In this document: piece after piece, positions 20,725-31,928 of the stretch | How positions within the stretch are numbered: the first letter of the stretch is position 1 | Layout of the letters: every line of letters starts with the position of its first letter | DNA from: Adiantum capillus-veneris | Taxonomy: Eukaryota; Streptophyta; Polypodiopsida; Polypodiales; Pteridaceae | Direction: 5' to 3' | NCBI GenBank assembly: GCA_014529385.2 | Contig: CM043958.1 | Coordinates: 122,914,817-122,978,816 of the forward strand | Length of the DNA stretch: 64,000 bases | Made by a program: the position numbers and the translations under genes | The notes under the pieces: generated by a model | The model's database searches: none | Seen by the model: the letters and a program-made list of their open reading frames with translations, nothing else | Told to the model about the DNA's origin: nothing

Positions 20725-22295
20725 TGTCATAATAATCGATATCTAATTCTCCTAAATGATTTTCTCATGTTAAACTGATCATTTAATAATGGGAAGTGCG
20801 AGGGGAGCAAAAAGCTAGAATATTGGTTAAGCTAGCAAACCGTCCACAATAGGGATTTAAAGGAGGGAAAATAGGGATCCAAAGGGGGGGCCATCTGCAA
20901 AAGAGCAATGTGCAAAAATGGGCTTAAAAGACCCTAAGGTTCAGCCCATTAAGACTTCCAAAATGCTAAGGTTCCAAAATTCAAAGGTTGAGTCCAAAGG
21001 CCAAACACTAGGGAAATTGGATGCTTAGTGTGTGTCACAAAAAGTGTTATCAATCCCTACATAGAAGGGGGCGAGCCTTGCAAGTAGGGATGATAGAGAA
21101 ACTCACACATACACACACAAGCTCCCTTTACACAAAGGAAATGAGGGACACATGTCAGCTCCCTAGCCCAGATGCCCACAAGGTGTACCCAATTCCTATT
21201 GGATGGCCTTGGAGGTGGACCAATGAGAATTAGGCTAGAGTAAATCTAGTTTAATTAATTTGAAAAAACTTAATAAAAGGACCAATGGGAATTAAGCTCT
21301 CTAGAAGACTATTGGAGAGTCTCCCAAGGGGTCCAATGAGCATTCAGTAGCCCAATGGCTTGCCTGATTCCTATTGGCCAGGAGGCAAAGGGGTCCAATG
21401 AGAGTTTAATTGCATTTATTAATTACCTAAAGCTCTCACAAAAGGGAAATGGGGGTCACATGTCAGAAGGCTATCACTTATGTTGCTTAATTATCATTGG
21501 CTAAGCCTGGGGAGGTCCAATAGGATGCTAGGAAGAGAAAATAGCAAGAGAGGGGGCTGATTTTCAAAGGCATTATCACCTACACACTCACACTAGCTCG
21601 TGTGTGGAGTAAGAAGACTCTCTCTCTCCTTCTCAAGCTTTAAGTGAAAGCTTATCACCTACTCCAAGCTTGAGAGAAGGAAGGCCTACACCAACAACTC
21701 TTGGCTTTGAGATGCAAATCCAACCAAGAGCCAAGCTTCAATGCATTCTCATCTCCTCTACCATGCTAATTACTAAGCTAAGCTATGCTAATATGAATGA
21801 TTATGTGAGGAGATGTACATCTTTCTCGTAAGAATACTCCTTCTTCCTCTCAATCTACTCTCATACCCCGCTATCTCTCACCATCTTCAAAGGTGTGTGA
21901 GGTCTTGGGTCTGAGATCGTGAGGGAATTGATGCTGTGTTTGATAAGTGTTTTTCTTAGTGCATGAAGTTTCCACCTTCATTGCGCTAGCTAGTCTTGAA
22001 GGAACACAAAAAATTGTATTGTAAAATGTCTCTCTTGATGGGAGAAACCATAATACAAATCCTTTTGGAGGGGGGACCGGCTCCATGAAAATCCGGTCCT
22101 CAAATGTTGTCAATTGCTTAATTTCTCTCTCTTTTGAAGTATTGTTCATGCTATCTAACTAGGTGTTCTACTTTTTGTTGCTCTCTCCACCGAAGCACTT
22201 TTGTTATTCTCATTAGGAAGCTATTCTAATGAAATGCTCACTATGTTCATGCTATTTTCCGCTACACACAAGTTACTAGACCATTAAATTTTACA
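20725..22295 (+). repeat. 3' LTR of element B
   Basis: It begins TGTCATAATAATCG after AGAGAATTAA and ends TTAAATTTTACA (1571 bp). It is complete at both ends compared with the LTR at 34496-36130. Confidence 0.9.
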
Positions 22296-22298
22296 ATC

Positions 22299-22644
22299 TG
22301 CAATGTGTAGAAGTAAACGCCCCCGGACTCCCTATATGGGGCTTATAGCAGCCTGCAAGTCCGAGTCCTCTAGCCCCACAACCATACTAAATGGGGGAAA
22401 ATATGGGAAGGGTGAAAAGTGGCAAAATATGTCCATAGGCTCAAGGTGGAAAAATACCTAGGGCACTAGGAGCACGTAAGGACATGGAATTGAGCCAAAA
22501 CCCGAGCTAAACATGGCTAGACATGACTTGATATGAGAGAACAACATCACACTAGCCGGGCTCAGCCACAAAACAACCCTCACTCCCTAATCTTCTCTTG
22601 GGAGATACCAGTGCTACCACCGGACGAGAATATGAACTATAACA
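22299..22644 (-). repeat. Possible LTR of an unidentified element
   Basis: Read on the minus strand it runs TGTTATAGTTC to CACATTGCA (TG...CA, 346 bp). It is preceded by a purine tract (CATCTGAGAGGGGG), as expected for a 3' LTR after its polypurine tract. It starts three bases after the end of element B. No second copy lies in the window and the adjoining sequence shows no clear coding, so the call is tentative. Confidence 0.35.
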
Positions 22645-24867
22645 CCCCCTCTCAGATGCTAGATGAGAAACGGGTCCAAGGAGTGGAGTGAACAATTTAA
22701 AACTGTAAAGAAAGTATCCGGAAATAAATACGATCCAATTGCTACCCCCGAAAGACGTCCGTGAAGTATAATGTTGTCGGCTGAAAGTAAATCCAGCTCT
22801 ATCAAGAATCTACTCAAGCCAACCGACTCACAAGTCACACAACCAACATCTACAAAAGGTACTACTACTGACCGCTCCACGAGTATGTATACGAACTGAG
22901 GATAAAAGGCATAAAAAATTGGTATCCGGATCATTTTCCAACTCTAAAGTACTCCACCCTCAAGAAAAGATGTCAGAAATCTGCACCTCCCATCATATAC
23001 CACATGCCAAAAAATGCTCCAAGATGCGACAGAAGTCCAAGGGGGAAGGGAACAATCCGAGGCTATTATGGAACTATATGTCCGATGATAAGGAACCAAA
23101 GGACTGCACCAACCACCATATAGAATGATGATCTGCAAACTATAGCTGAAGGAACTTCATCGAAACTGAGAGTGAAACTGTAATTGATCTGTCTGGAGCA
23201 CCACTTGAGAGGATATCACCCCATTTTCAGAGTGAATCGGGAACAAACATCCAGAAGAATGGAAGCACACATCAAGACTAAGATTGCAGCTAACATGGCA
23301 AGATCAAAGGAAGATCCTACTCCCAAGCTCTGCAAGAGAAGAACAGGGTGCTGTAGAAAGCAACCAAATAGACTGTCAATCCTATCTGCTGCACATGGAA
23401 CCACTAGAACTGAAAAGAATTAGTCCACGAAAATCGACTCCCAAGCTGGCTCCATATCACCCTCGGAAGGGAGAAAACTCAAACCATGGATAACTGTCAT
23501 AACTCTCGAACAGTCTCTGCCTGTGTAACTGGATCACCAAGGATAGGTAAATCCAAAAGGAAAAATGATATTGATATTGATATACCTGTGGAACTTGGCA
23601 CCAAATCTGGGAGAAGCAAGAATATTGTCTCCCCTCTTTGAAGAATTCCATGGCTAACTGTAACTGGTTCCTAGTTCGAGAAGGACCACTATCCACTTGT
23701 ACGAAAGGTAACATGCCGGTCTAAGGTAAGGGAAGTAGGTGTTTCCTGTATGGTACAGTCTCCAGGGATCAATCTGGAAGACGAGGCATAGGAACTTCTG
23801 CTCGGGTGCACTGTGAAGAGCAACTGTCACACCACAAATCCGAAAGACGAGGCAACCACCAAAATGGATAAGGGAAAACATCCACCAAGATAATAACTTC
23901 ACTGTGGGTTCAAGCACACCATCCAAAACCGCAAGAAATGGGCAAGGGAAACCTAGGACTGAAAGACACCTTGCGTGGTACTCCGCTGAATGGAGCATTG
24001 GTAGTCGATTGAAGATAATAACTTGGAAGCCCCCTCTGAAAGAGAAGTATCCTCAAAAGTATGCTCTGAGGCAGAAAGTGACTCAACCCATGTCAGAATA
24101 GAGCAAACATTGACACTGAAAGCTTAAGAGCTAAAGCTGAGAACTCCCCCTAAGATAGGAAGTCCCCCTCTTGCTCAATCCTGGGAAAAGAGAATAAGTA
24201 CCACCGGAAATAAATTTGAGACAACATGGAGTAAAACTGCTTCCTCTGAAAATGAATAGCAAAGCCTGAATCTCATGAAACTCGAGAATCACCCCATCAG
24301 TAAACTCGGATGCGAAGAACAGGAAGACCTGAAAGGTCGTCAGCTGAGGATCATGTTTTCCAAAGAAGCCGTCGGGGTCCAAAAAGACCTAGCTACTCAA
24401 GAAAATGCCCCTGAGATCAAACCAAATGCCCACCATATCTCTGCATCTGCTGCCAAGATGCAACCGGTCGGTACAATCCAATACAATATGCCAAACTGCA
24501 TACAGACTTGGAATAGCATATATACTGCCACTGTTGTAACGTGCTTCCTTAAAATATTCATGAAAAAACTGTCCTTTGTAGTTGTGCTGAAAAGAACATA
24601 CCCACAATTGAACTGTGCAATCAACATTCGATACACAACATAACTCCAATATTCAAATGGAAAGTGAAGAAACCGGCTCGAGGAACTAGCCTGTGAAGAA
24701 CGCTGGGGCTGATTTTGTAACATGCTAGAAAACTGGGCACAAAATTGCAAGGAAAGAACCTGATATCTGCACACCTGAAGAAGGGCTGCCCCAAGGTTGG
24801 AGCTCTCCAAAGGGATGTATGGAAGAAGCATCCAAATGTTGCCGACTGTGTGAGTAGGAACTAGATG
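22645..24867. other. Unassigned sequence hosting element E (left part)
   Basis: A-rich on the plus strand with many short frames on both strands and no motif that I recognise. If the preceding block is an LTR, this would be decayed internal sequence of that element on the minus strand. The 172-codon minus frame reaching 24397 enters the LTR of element E, so it is not an original gene. The sequence resumes at 30872 after element E. Confidence 0.4.
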
Positions 24868-24872
24868 TCCCC

Positions 24873-25033
24873 TGTAAAGACTAGGGGAGACTAGTGCCTG
24901 TAATCCACCTCCCAACCTCCCACTATATAGGCCAAGCTCCTAGCCCCTTTTCCCTAGCTGGATTCCCTTTCCACATTTCCTAGTCCGGCCCTTGGCCCAT
25001 CCATGACTCCCTGGCCTTGCCATTGTCCTGACA
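24873..25033 (-). repeat. 3' LTR of element E
   Basis: On the minus strand it starts TGTCAGGACAATGG and ends CTAGTCTTTACA. A TATA box (CCTATATAG) lies at 24922-24930. It is preceded by the polypurine tract TTAAGGGGGGAGTAA. The length of 161 bp is very short for a plant LTR. Confidence 0.95.
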
Positions 25034-26722
25034 TTACTCCCCCCTTAAGGAAGAGTTTTGGTCCTCGAAAACAAAAGTGGGAAACTTCTTCTTAAGAACA
25101 CTAATGTTTTCCCAAGTGGTACCTTCTTCAGGTCAATCTTTCCACTTGATTAAATCTTGTCAATGTACATGATGACGTGTACGTAAATCATGATAGTCGA
25201 GAATTTGTTCAGGTTCATGCTGTAAGGTACGAGGTTCAACAAAATCGACCAGAATGTGTTGGTTAATGACGTTGTCGTCCCATGTAACCGCTTACGTAAA
25301 TGGCTTACATGAAACACCGGATGAATACGACCATAATTTGTAGGCACGATCACCCACTCACTTAAGTATTTTGAAAGGCCCACAATATCGTGGAGATAAT
25401 TTAGTTGTTGGCCGAGTTTTTAGACTTTTTGAATGCTTTGGCACACGTAAATATACTTCCTCTCCTTCCTCAAAGGTAACTTGCCGACGTTTCTCATCAA
25501 CGTACTTCTTATACCGATCATGTGCTTGTCAGACATTCTAACGAGTGAGTTTCAGCATATCCATGTGGTCTTGGAGAAAATTCTTAACCTGTTGGAATTT
25601 TTCGGTTGCCAACCCCACCATAACAGGTGACCTAGGCTGAAAACCATACATGAGCATAAAGGACTAAATCCAATCGTGACATGCCTAGCACTATTGTAAG
25701 CAAACTCGAGAATAGGTAGATATTCTTCCCAGTCTGACTATTTCTTGCTAACGTATGCGCGTAGCATATCCTTAGCACTTGGTTAACTCGCCCAGTTTGA
25801 CCATCTGTTTTTGGATGATCGGCTGTCCTGAGGTTCAGTTGTGTACCCAATCATTTAAACACAACCCTCCAAAAATGACTGTTAAACTTGGGATCACGAT
25901 CACTGACAGTGTTACTTGGCAAAACATACAACTTGTATAGGTTGTCTACAAATAACTTGGTTAATTCTAGAGTCTTAATCGTTGATTTGGTTGGAATAAA
26001 ATTACATAGTTGAGTCAACCGGCGGTCTACGACCACCCATAACGAGTCATGCTTCGTACAGTGGTTGGTAAACCCACAATAAAATCCATAGAGATACTTT
26101 CCCATTTACCATTGGGAATCTCCAAAGGATGTAAGAGTCCTCCTGCTTTCAGGCGCTTTGCTTTGTTAACTTGACCTTTTTGGTAATGCAAGACATAATC
26201 TTGAACAAAGCCATGTAAACCTGGCCAGTAAAACTGTCGTTGTACGAGAGCATAAATCTTTCTAATACCCGGGTGCCCTACACTTGGACTATCATGACAT
26301 TCATAAAGAATGTGGCACCGAATGTCTGTGTCCATCGGTACACAAACTCTCCCCTTATGGAGTAGGTACCCATTGTCGATGGTGAAATGCTTCCATTGCT
26401 GTAGTCCATCACTCGATAGAGGAGAACTATGTGTGGAGGTTAATGCTACACTACCATCATTGGAGTGAGAAGGATCCCTCATTTGTACATGGCTCCACAC
26501 TTTGGAATATGCATCATCATGCTCATATTTGACCTTTAGAGAACCCAAAAATTCACTACGAAGTTCCGTGAACAAGAGAGAATTGATCTCCGGCATACGA
26601 CTAAGAGCGTCAGCCACCACATTGTATTGTCCTCTACGATACCGGAGTGATCTCCGGCATACGACTAAGAGTGTCAGCCACCACATTGTATTGTCCTCTA
26701 CGATACCGAAGCTTGGCGTCAT
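25034..26722 (-). pseudogene. Integrase and chromodomain of element E
   Basis: In reading order: the end of RNase H (RGQYNVVADALSRMPEI), an H2C2-like finger whose cysteines are lost (HYQKGQ in place of CxxCQKG), catalytic Asp in SISMDFIVGLP, Asp in VSDRDPKFNSHFW, and a Gly where the catalytic Glu is expected (TDGQTGRVNQVL). Then come RIHPVFHVSHLRKRL and a chromodomain with QILDYHDLRTRHHVH and TTWENISVLKKKFP, containing two stop codons. The frame ends in TAA directly at the LTR border. Several phase changes are needed. The missing Glu alone would block integration. Confidence 0.85.
26584..26711 (-). repeat. 64-bp tandem duplication in element E
   Basis: Units 26584-26647 and 26648-26711 are nearly identical. 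They duplicate the codons for RYRRGQYNVVADALSRMPEI. Since 64 is not a multiple of three, the duplication shifts the frame between RNase H and integrase. Confidence 0.95.
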
Positions 26723-28173
26723 ATTCCTGAAGAATCTCAGCCCACCTGGCTTTCCGACCCTTCAAATCAGTTTGTGGTGTAAACCATTTGATGCTTTCAT
26801 GGTCAAACACAATCTCAAACTGAGCACCATACAAATAATGTTGCCATGTTTTTAAGGCATATACTATTGTATAGAGTTCACGTTCATAAACATAGTAGTT
26901 CTGCTATGCTGCATCAAGCTTCTTGCTTTCAAATGCAATTGGCCGCCCGTCTTGTAATAGGACTGCTCCAATAGCACTATCACTGGCATCCGTTTCCAAA
27001 AGGAATGGTTTCAAAGGATCTACAATAGCTAGTATTGGAGCTGTAGCTAATGCATCCTTGAGCGTATCGAAACTATGCTGTTGAGCGGGTCCCCACTGAA
27101 AAGATTTGCCTTTGCCTTTCAGTTGATCCGTCAAGGGAACAAAAATATTAGCATAGTTTTTAACGAACCTTCGATAAAAACCTGTAAATCCGAAAAAATC
27201 TGTAACTCTTTCAGATTTTTAGGAGAAGGCCACTGCCGGATTGTATCCACTTTGGATTAATCCATATGTAGGCCAGTAGCTGAAATAACATGCCCAAGAT
27301 AGTGAATTTCTTCTTTCAAAAAATCACACTTAGATTCCTTAGCATATAATTTATTTGTTCGTAACAATTCGAACACCTACCTCAGATGTTGTAAGTGTTC
27401 TTCTTCAGAAGCACTCTATACTAGAATGTCATCGAGAAAAACGATGACAAATTTGCCCAAGTAGGGCTTCAAGACATTATCCATAAGTGTCATGAATATT
27501 GTGGGCGCATTGGTTAACCCAAAAGGCATAACCAAAAACTCGTAGTGTCCAAACCTTGTTTGGAATGCAGTTTTGGATATATCAGCAAGTCAAATAAGTA
27601 CTTGGTGATAACCTGACCGCAAAGTCTATTTTCGTAAAAATACGAGCATGAGTGAGTTTGTCGAACAACTCATCCACGCGTGGCAATGGGTACTTGTTCT
27701 TAATAGTAACCGCATTTAAGCCACGGTAGTCTACGCACATGCGCATACTACCGTCTTTTTTCTTCACGAATAGGATAGGAGAAGCCCATGGTGAAGAACT
27801 AGGTTAGATAAACCCTCTGCTAAGGTAGTCAGCAAGCTGACGTTCCACCTCAGCAGCTTCAGAGTAACTCATGCGGTAGGGTGGTTTACTGATAGGTTTA
27901 CTGCCTGCCAACCACATCGATGCTATGTTGCACCGATCATGTTGGCGGTAATCCTGGTGGCAAATCATTAGGAAAAACATCATGAAATTCCTTTAATAAA
28001 TTGTTTAGCTCACTAGCAACTTTTGCTTGTTGGAAAGTAGCCATTGGTGGAAGAGATGAGAGAGAAGCATGCGGCGTTGAGGAATGTTCAACAGATTCAA
28101 TGTTAGAAAGAAAATGAGACAATAAGTAACACAATAAAACTTGATCTATTTCATTATCAGAAACGAGCTGCAT
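26634..28173 (-). pseudogene. Reverse transcriptase and RNase H of element E
   Basis: Reading down the minus strand: an RT leader (LLKEFHDVFPNDLPPGLP), a damaged stretch, [19 protein letters not shown], a frameshift within KIDF, then [24 protein letters not shown] with the catalytic Asp pair (near 27437), the thumb, and RNase H starting with PFLLETDASDSAIGAVLLQD, with the catalytic Asp in TDAS intact. The RNase H mid part (FEIVFDHESIKWF) follows in another phase. It would copy element RNA, but frameshifts prevent a continuous product. Confidence 0.86.
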
Positions 28174-28190
28174 CAGCTCAACTGTACATG

Positions 28191-28655
28191 TCAGTGCGGT
28201 GGTGAAGAAGGTACATCCTTCTCTCCTAACAAAAACACATGTGCACCATGGGATTCAAACATCAAGCTGTTGTGCTCATAGCTACGCTTCAGTGATGGTC
28301 CTAGGCTATGCAACCATTCCCTACCAAGGACCACATCTGCCCTCTCGATGTTCATAACCTGAAAATCCAAGGATGTGGAGTAGCCTTGTATTTCCAACGG
28401 TACAACTTGGACTTGAGTATCCCAGACTTCGGCATCATATCCATTCATCATTGCTATCTTGTAGCGGTGGGTACTCGGAGTTTGAGGCAATTTGAGTTTT
28501 TTCACCAATCCATAAGTGATAAAATTGTGAGTAGCACCGTCATCTACCAAGATATGCACCTTGTGCCCTTGCAGAGATCCGTGCATACGTACTAACTCAT
28601 GTGGTCCGAAGGTCTGTTGCCACATGGAAGCTGTGAGACAAAATTCATGCACCAC
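28191..28655 (-). pseudogene. Aspartic protease region of element E
   Basis: A 154-codon frame contains the retroviral-type protease signature as VDDGATHNFI and the downstream VVLGREWLHSLG. The usual active site triplet is D-S/T-G; here it reads D-D-G. It would process the Gag-Pol polyprotein. The frame is not in phase with gag or RT, so the gene is broken. Confidence 0.82.
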
Positions 28656-28666
28656 CTCGGTGTGTG

Positions 28667-29899
28667 TTACTTACACTGTAGAGAATCGTGAGGAAGACTC
28701 AAGAGGAAGCAGTTGCACCATGTGCACTGCTTTCTCCTTGCCATGAGCATCAGATTTCCCCTTGGGACAATCCTTTTTGCCATGACTGTTTCCCAAGCAT
28801 TGAAAACATAATTTCTCTTTCTTAGCCTTATCAAAGTCCTTAGGAGAGAGAGAGGACCTCTGGATCCCTTGGGTTTTTTTGATGCTTCATAATTGGCTAC
28901 TATAAATTTCCTTTTATTGTGCCTGTACTGTGTGCGTGTATTACCATGTGCATTAGTAGGCATGTGATTATGATGTGATTTCTTTTCGTTTGGATCATTG
29001 TGAATATGTGCTTTCACTATGGCTTCCTCAAGTGTTTTAGGGTCTTGAGTCTTGACGTGCTTCTTAAGCTCTGGGGTCAGACCACGGATAAACCCACGTA
29101 CTTTTTGTTGAAAGGTGTCTAGGCCTTCCAACTTGAGGATAACATCCGATAGTGAGATATATATTCAAGTAATGATGGGTATTGGCGCATGGAACACGTG
29201 TCCCAAGCCATCCAATTACGATCTGCCTCATTTGTAGGCAAGAATACTTTGCGAAACATAGTTTCAAAAGCTGGCCAAATCTGTGGTATGATATTCTTCT
29301 CCTTGAGAGACATCCACCATTTGTAGGCATTGCCTTCCAGAGTTAAGCTTGTTTGTAGTGCTTTGACTGCGTCTGGAGTAAGCCGTAAGGTGTGAATTCC
29401 ATCCCACTTGCTGAGAAAGATATTCACTGCATCCTTATTGCGATCTCGATCTTCTCCCTTAAAAGTCGGTGGTTTGGTGTTTTTCAACAACTCATCCACC
29501 TCTTTTGCCGTGAGAGTGTTGCAAAGCATCAACAGATGGACCTTGTCCATGATCACAAGGGCCTTGTCCCTGTGTAGCAACGTGCTTATAAATGTGCGTG
29601 TTAGCAGGACCCTTGGACTGCTGTTGCATAAATTGTATCATTACCGTGGATAATTTAGTGAATTTTTCATTTAAAGATGCAAAATTTTCTTCCATGATTG
29701 ATATGCGTGTCTGAAGTGCACAAAATTCTTGAATATCAAGCAGTTCATAAGCATCGTCACCCGCCGTAGCGTCGTGGGCACTCTCCGTGAGAGCATCCGA
29801 CCGCGAGCCATCACGAGCAGGATCAGGCATTTGATGCTCAAAATCAAAAGTCATATTAATATCTGAATCCATGGCAACACCGTGCATTGGAAGGAACAA
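28667..29899 (-). pseudogene. Gag of element E
   Basis: The N-terminal 135-codon frame starts at 29899 with a coiled segment (ISIMEENFASLNEKFTKLST). A second frame (29580-29119) has the retrotransposon gag core (KPPTFKGEDRD, NAYKWWMSLKE, FETMFRKVFLP). A third (29131-28667) carries RGFIRGLTPELKKHVK and ends in a CCHC knuckle in an adjacent phase, CFQCLGNSHGKKDC, near 28765-28810. Gag forms the particle and packages RNA. The three pieces lie in different phases. Confidence 0.85.
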
Positions 29900-30690
29900 A
29901 AGAAAAAATACCTTGAGTCGAGGAAAATTAATCTCGTAGTTGTAATTGGCACCGCCAAGGATAATTAGCCGTGCTAATTACGTTGATTATCCAAGTTGAA
30001 ATCAATCCAAAATTCAAGCCGTGTAGCTCTACTTGGACACATTGTAGCCGAATCGGGTGTGATTGTTATTGGTTTCAAATGCAATTGACTTGATAAATAC
30101 GGTTGACAATGAATCCCTTTGAGAAAATTTATCGACTTGCTGATTTTTTACAGCAAGCATGCAGGGAAACTATGTACTTGCCGTCTCCTTCGCCGATTAA
30201 ACCTGAATATGTGGTCACGATGTTCGGGTTTGATGCTGCGATGCTTGTTTCTCAATGCGGTATGTGTAATCATCCTTAGGTTAATTTAAGTCCTAAGGCC
30301 TTTGGCCTTAGGCGTTTTGTATGTGAACACCAAGCTTCACAAGCTATGGCCGTCGACAGACAGCGCAAGAGAAGCAAGCGGAGGTGAGGGGGAGCGATGC
30401 AAGGCGAGTCGGGTACCGCCGATGTGTCGAGAGTTTCTCAGGGTCCCTGGGTGCTCACATTGAGCCAGCCCGCGATCGCTTTGGTGCACCTTCACCCAGC
30501 GGCTCCCCTTGCCAACCCCGCCTGCACATGATGTTCAACCTTGTCTTCGTCCTTTAGCAGCAGACAGCCTTCACGGCTTCAACCTCATCGTCTTCCCTTA
30601 GCAAGAGAAGGTGTCCATGGCATGCAATCATGCAAAGGCCTTGTGTGGCTAGAAACACCACGCCCTCCTTTCCCCCAAAAAAAGCAACTT

Positions 30691-30704
30691 GGCTCTTGAT
30701 ACCA
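30691..30704 (-). other. Primer binding site of element E
   Basis: Minus strand TGGTATCAAGAGCC lies one base inside the 5' LTR. It resembles the initiator Met tRNA complement TGGTATCAGAGCC with one extra A. Confidence 0.75.
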
Positions 30705-30705
30705 A

Positions 30706-30866
30706 TCTAAAGACTAGGGGAGACTAGTGCCTGGAATCCACCTCCCAACCTCCCACTATATAGGCCAAGCTCCTAGCCCCTTTGCCCTAGCTGGATTCCC
30801 TTTCCACATTGCCTAGTCTGGCCCTTGGCCCATCCATGACTCTGTGGCCTTGCCATTGTCCTGGCA
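30706..30866 (-). repeat. 5' LTR of element E
   Basis: 161 bp, colinear with 24873-25033 without length change. Its inner end reads TA-GA (minus strand TTTAGA in place of TTTACA), one of eight mismatches. It is followed by the target duplication TCCCC at 30867-30871. Confidence 0.95.
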
Positions 30867-30871
30867 TCCCC

Positions 30872-31928
30872 ACTAACTGCCGACACCCTGTGCAAACCTG
30901 TCATCCAAAGGATCTCGATAAATCTTCTGTTGATCATCAAGAAAAAATTCCCATAAACGATTGTAAACTTGTCCCAAAACTGGTGTAGGTTAGCTGACAA
31001 GGATCGTAAACTATCCCACAACTGATACTGACAAGCTCACAAGAGGACAAGGAAATGACCAAATCTGTAGGGCCACACTACTTCTAGGGAAAGGAGACAA
31101 CATGGAGAAAGGAAGGGACCATACTCCAACATAACCTCCTTGTACTGTTTTCATTGTTGGCTAAGGGTATGGAACCATATGCTCCACTTCTACACCTCAT
31201 CCAAGGGAAGTCAGATGATGAAACAAGAAGTGGTTATGGAGGTAGAAGTCAAAGCCAACTTCAACACATGCACTGGAACATGTACCTGAAATTTTGCATA
31301 CCGGATAAACAAGAGTCTACTAAAGGTGGAACTGGAACTTCCATCCATAGATGGAAAATAAACAATCATGGAACATCCCCTGCTTCAGGTTGGGAAGAAA
31401 TCCCCCTCTGTCATCCATAATCCACAATCTGGAACAAAATTGCAATTGAATCACCAACCTGCTACCCAAGGGATAGGAAGCTCCATTGACAGCTACAAGA
31501 AAGACGTGCATTTGCAAAAGGCAAAGCAAATCCGCCAATCCACCTTCTTGAAGAAAACACAACGATAGAAAGCTCCTCCAAAAGGGATGAAGAAGATCCC
31601 CAGGGCGGTCAGTTATCAAAAGCTTCCTATATCACGTGCGTTCAAGAGGTTATTAATAATACATCAATATACATACTATATTTACACTACGTGCCTATTT
31701 AAAAAACCCCCACCCCCCTCTGTATGTATACATTTTGATACATTTTGATCTTTTAATAATCCTCTCCGGTTAACTCACGTGATAGCATACACATTCTAAA
31801 AAGTGAGCACCCCGGGAGAAGATCCTACTGCTGTCCAAACACTTCTCTCTGAAGAAGAAGCCAAAAATGAGTAGCTTCCCCTCTCGATCCAACAACCGCA
31901 TGCTTTCTCTCCTTGCTAGAAATCACGA
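30872..31928. other. Unassigned sequence hosting element E (right part)
   Basis: This continues the interrupted sequence from 24867. Short frames only (88 codons on plus, 99 on minus) without recognised motifs. Near 31736-31750 the tract ACATTTTGAT occurs twice in tandem. The sequence is broken at about 31928 by Ty3/gypsy remnant D. Confidence 0.4.

Larger units (their letters stand above)
19399..22295 (+). mobile_element. Ty3/gypsy chromodomain element B, 5'-truncated
   Basis: It begins abruptly in the integrase core at GACTATCAAAG, joined to the Penelope-like element. It continues through the integrase C-terminus and chromodomain to a complete 3' LTR (20725-22295). The gag, protease, RT and RNase H regions and the 5' LTR are absent. 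It is closely similar to element A across the shared part. Confidence 0.9.
24873..30866 (-). mobile_element. Ty3/gypsy chromodomain element E, full-length but mutated
   Basis: The element is 5994 bp with two 161-bp LTRs, a tRNA-Met-type primer site next to the 5' LTR, gag with CCHC, protease, RT, RNase H, integrase, a chromodomain, and a polypurine tract next to the 3' LTR. The 5-bp target duplication TCCCC is perfect (24868-24872 and 30867-30871). By eye the LTRs differ at 8 of 161 positions, so the insertion is not recent. Frameshifts, stops and a 64-bp duplication inactivate it. The region 29900-30690 is a non-coding leader. Confidence 0.95.

Noticed and set aside
24397-24915. 172-codon hydrophobic frame on the minus strand
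   Set aside because: It starts inside the 3' LTR of element E and runs into host DNA, so it cannot be an ancestral gene. No motif was recognised.
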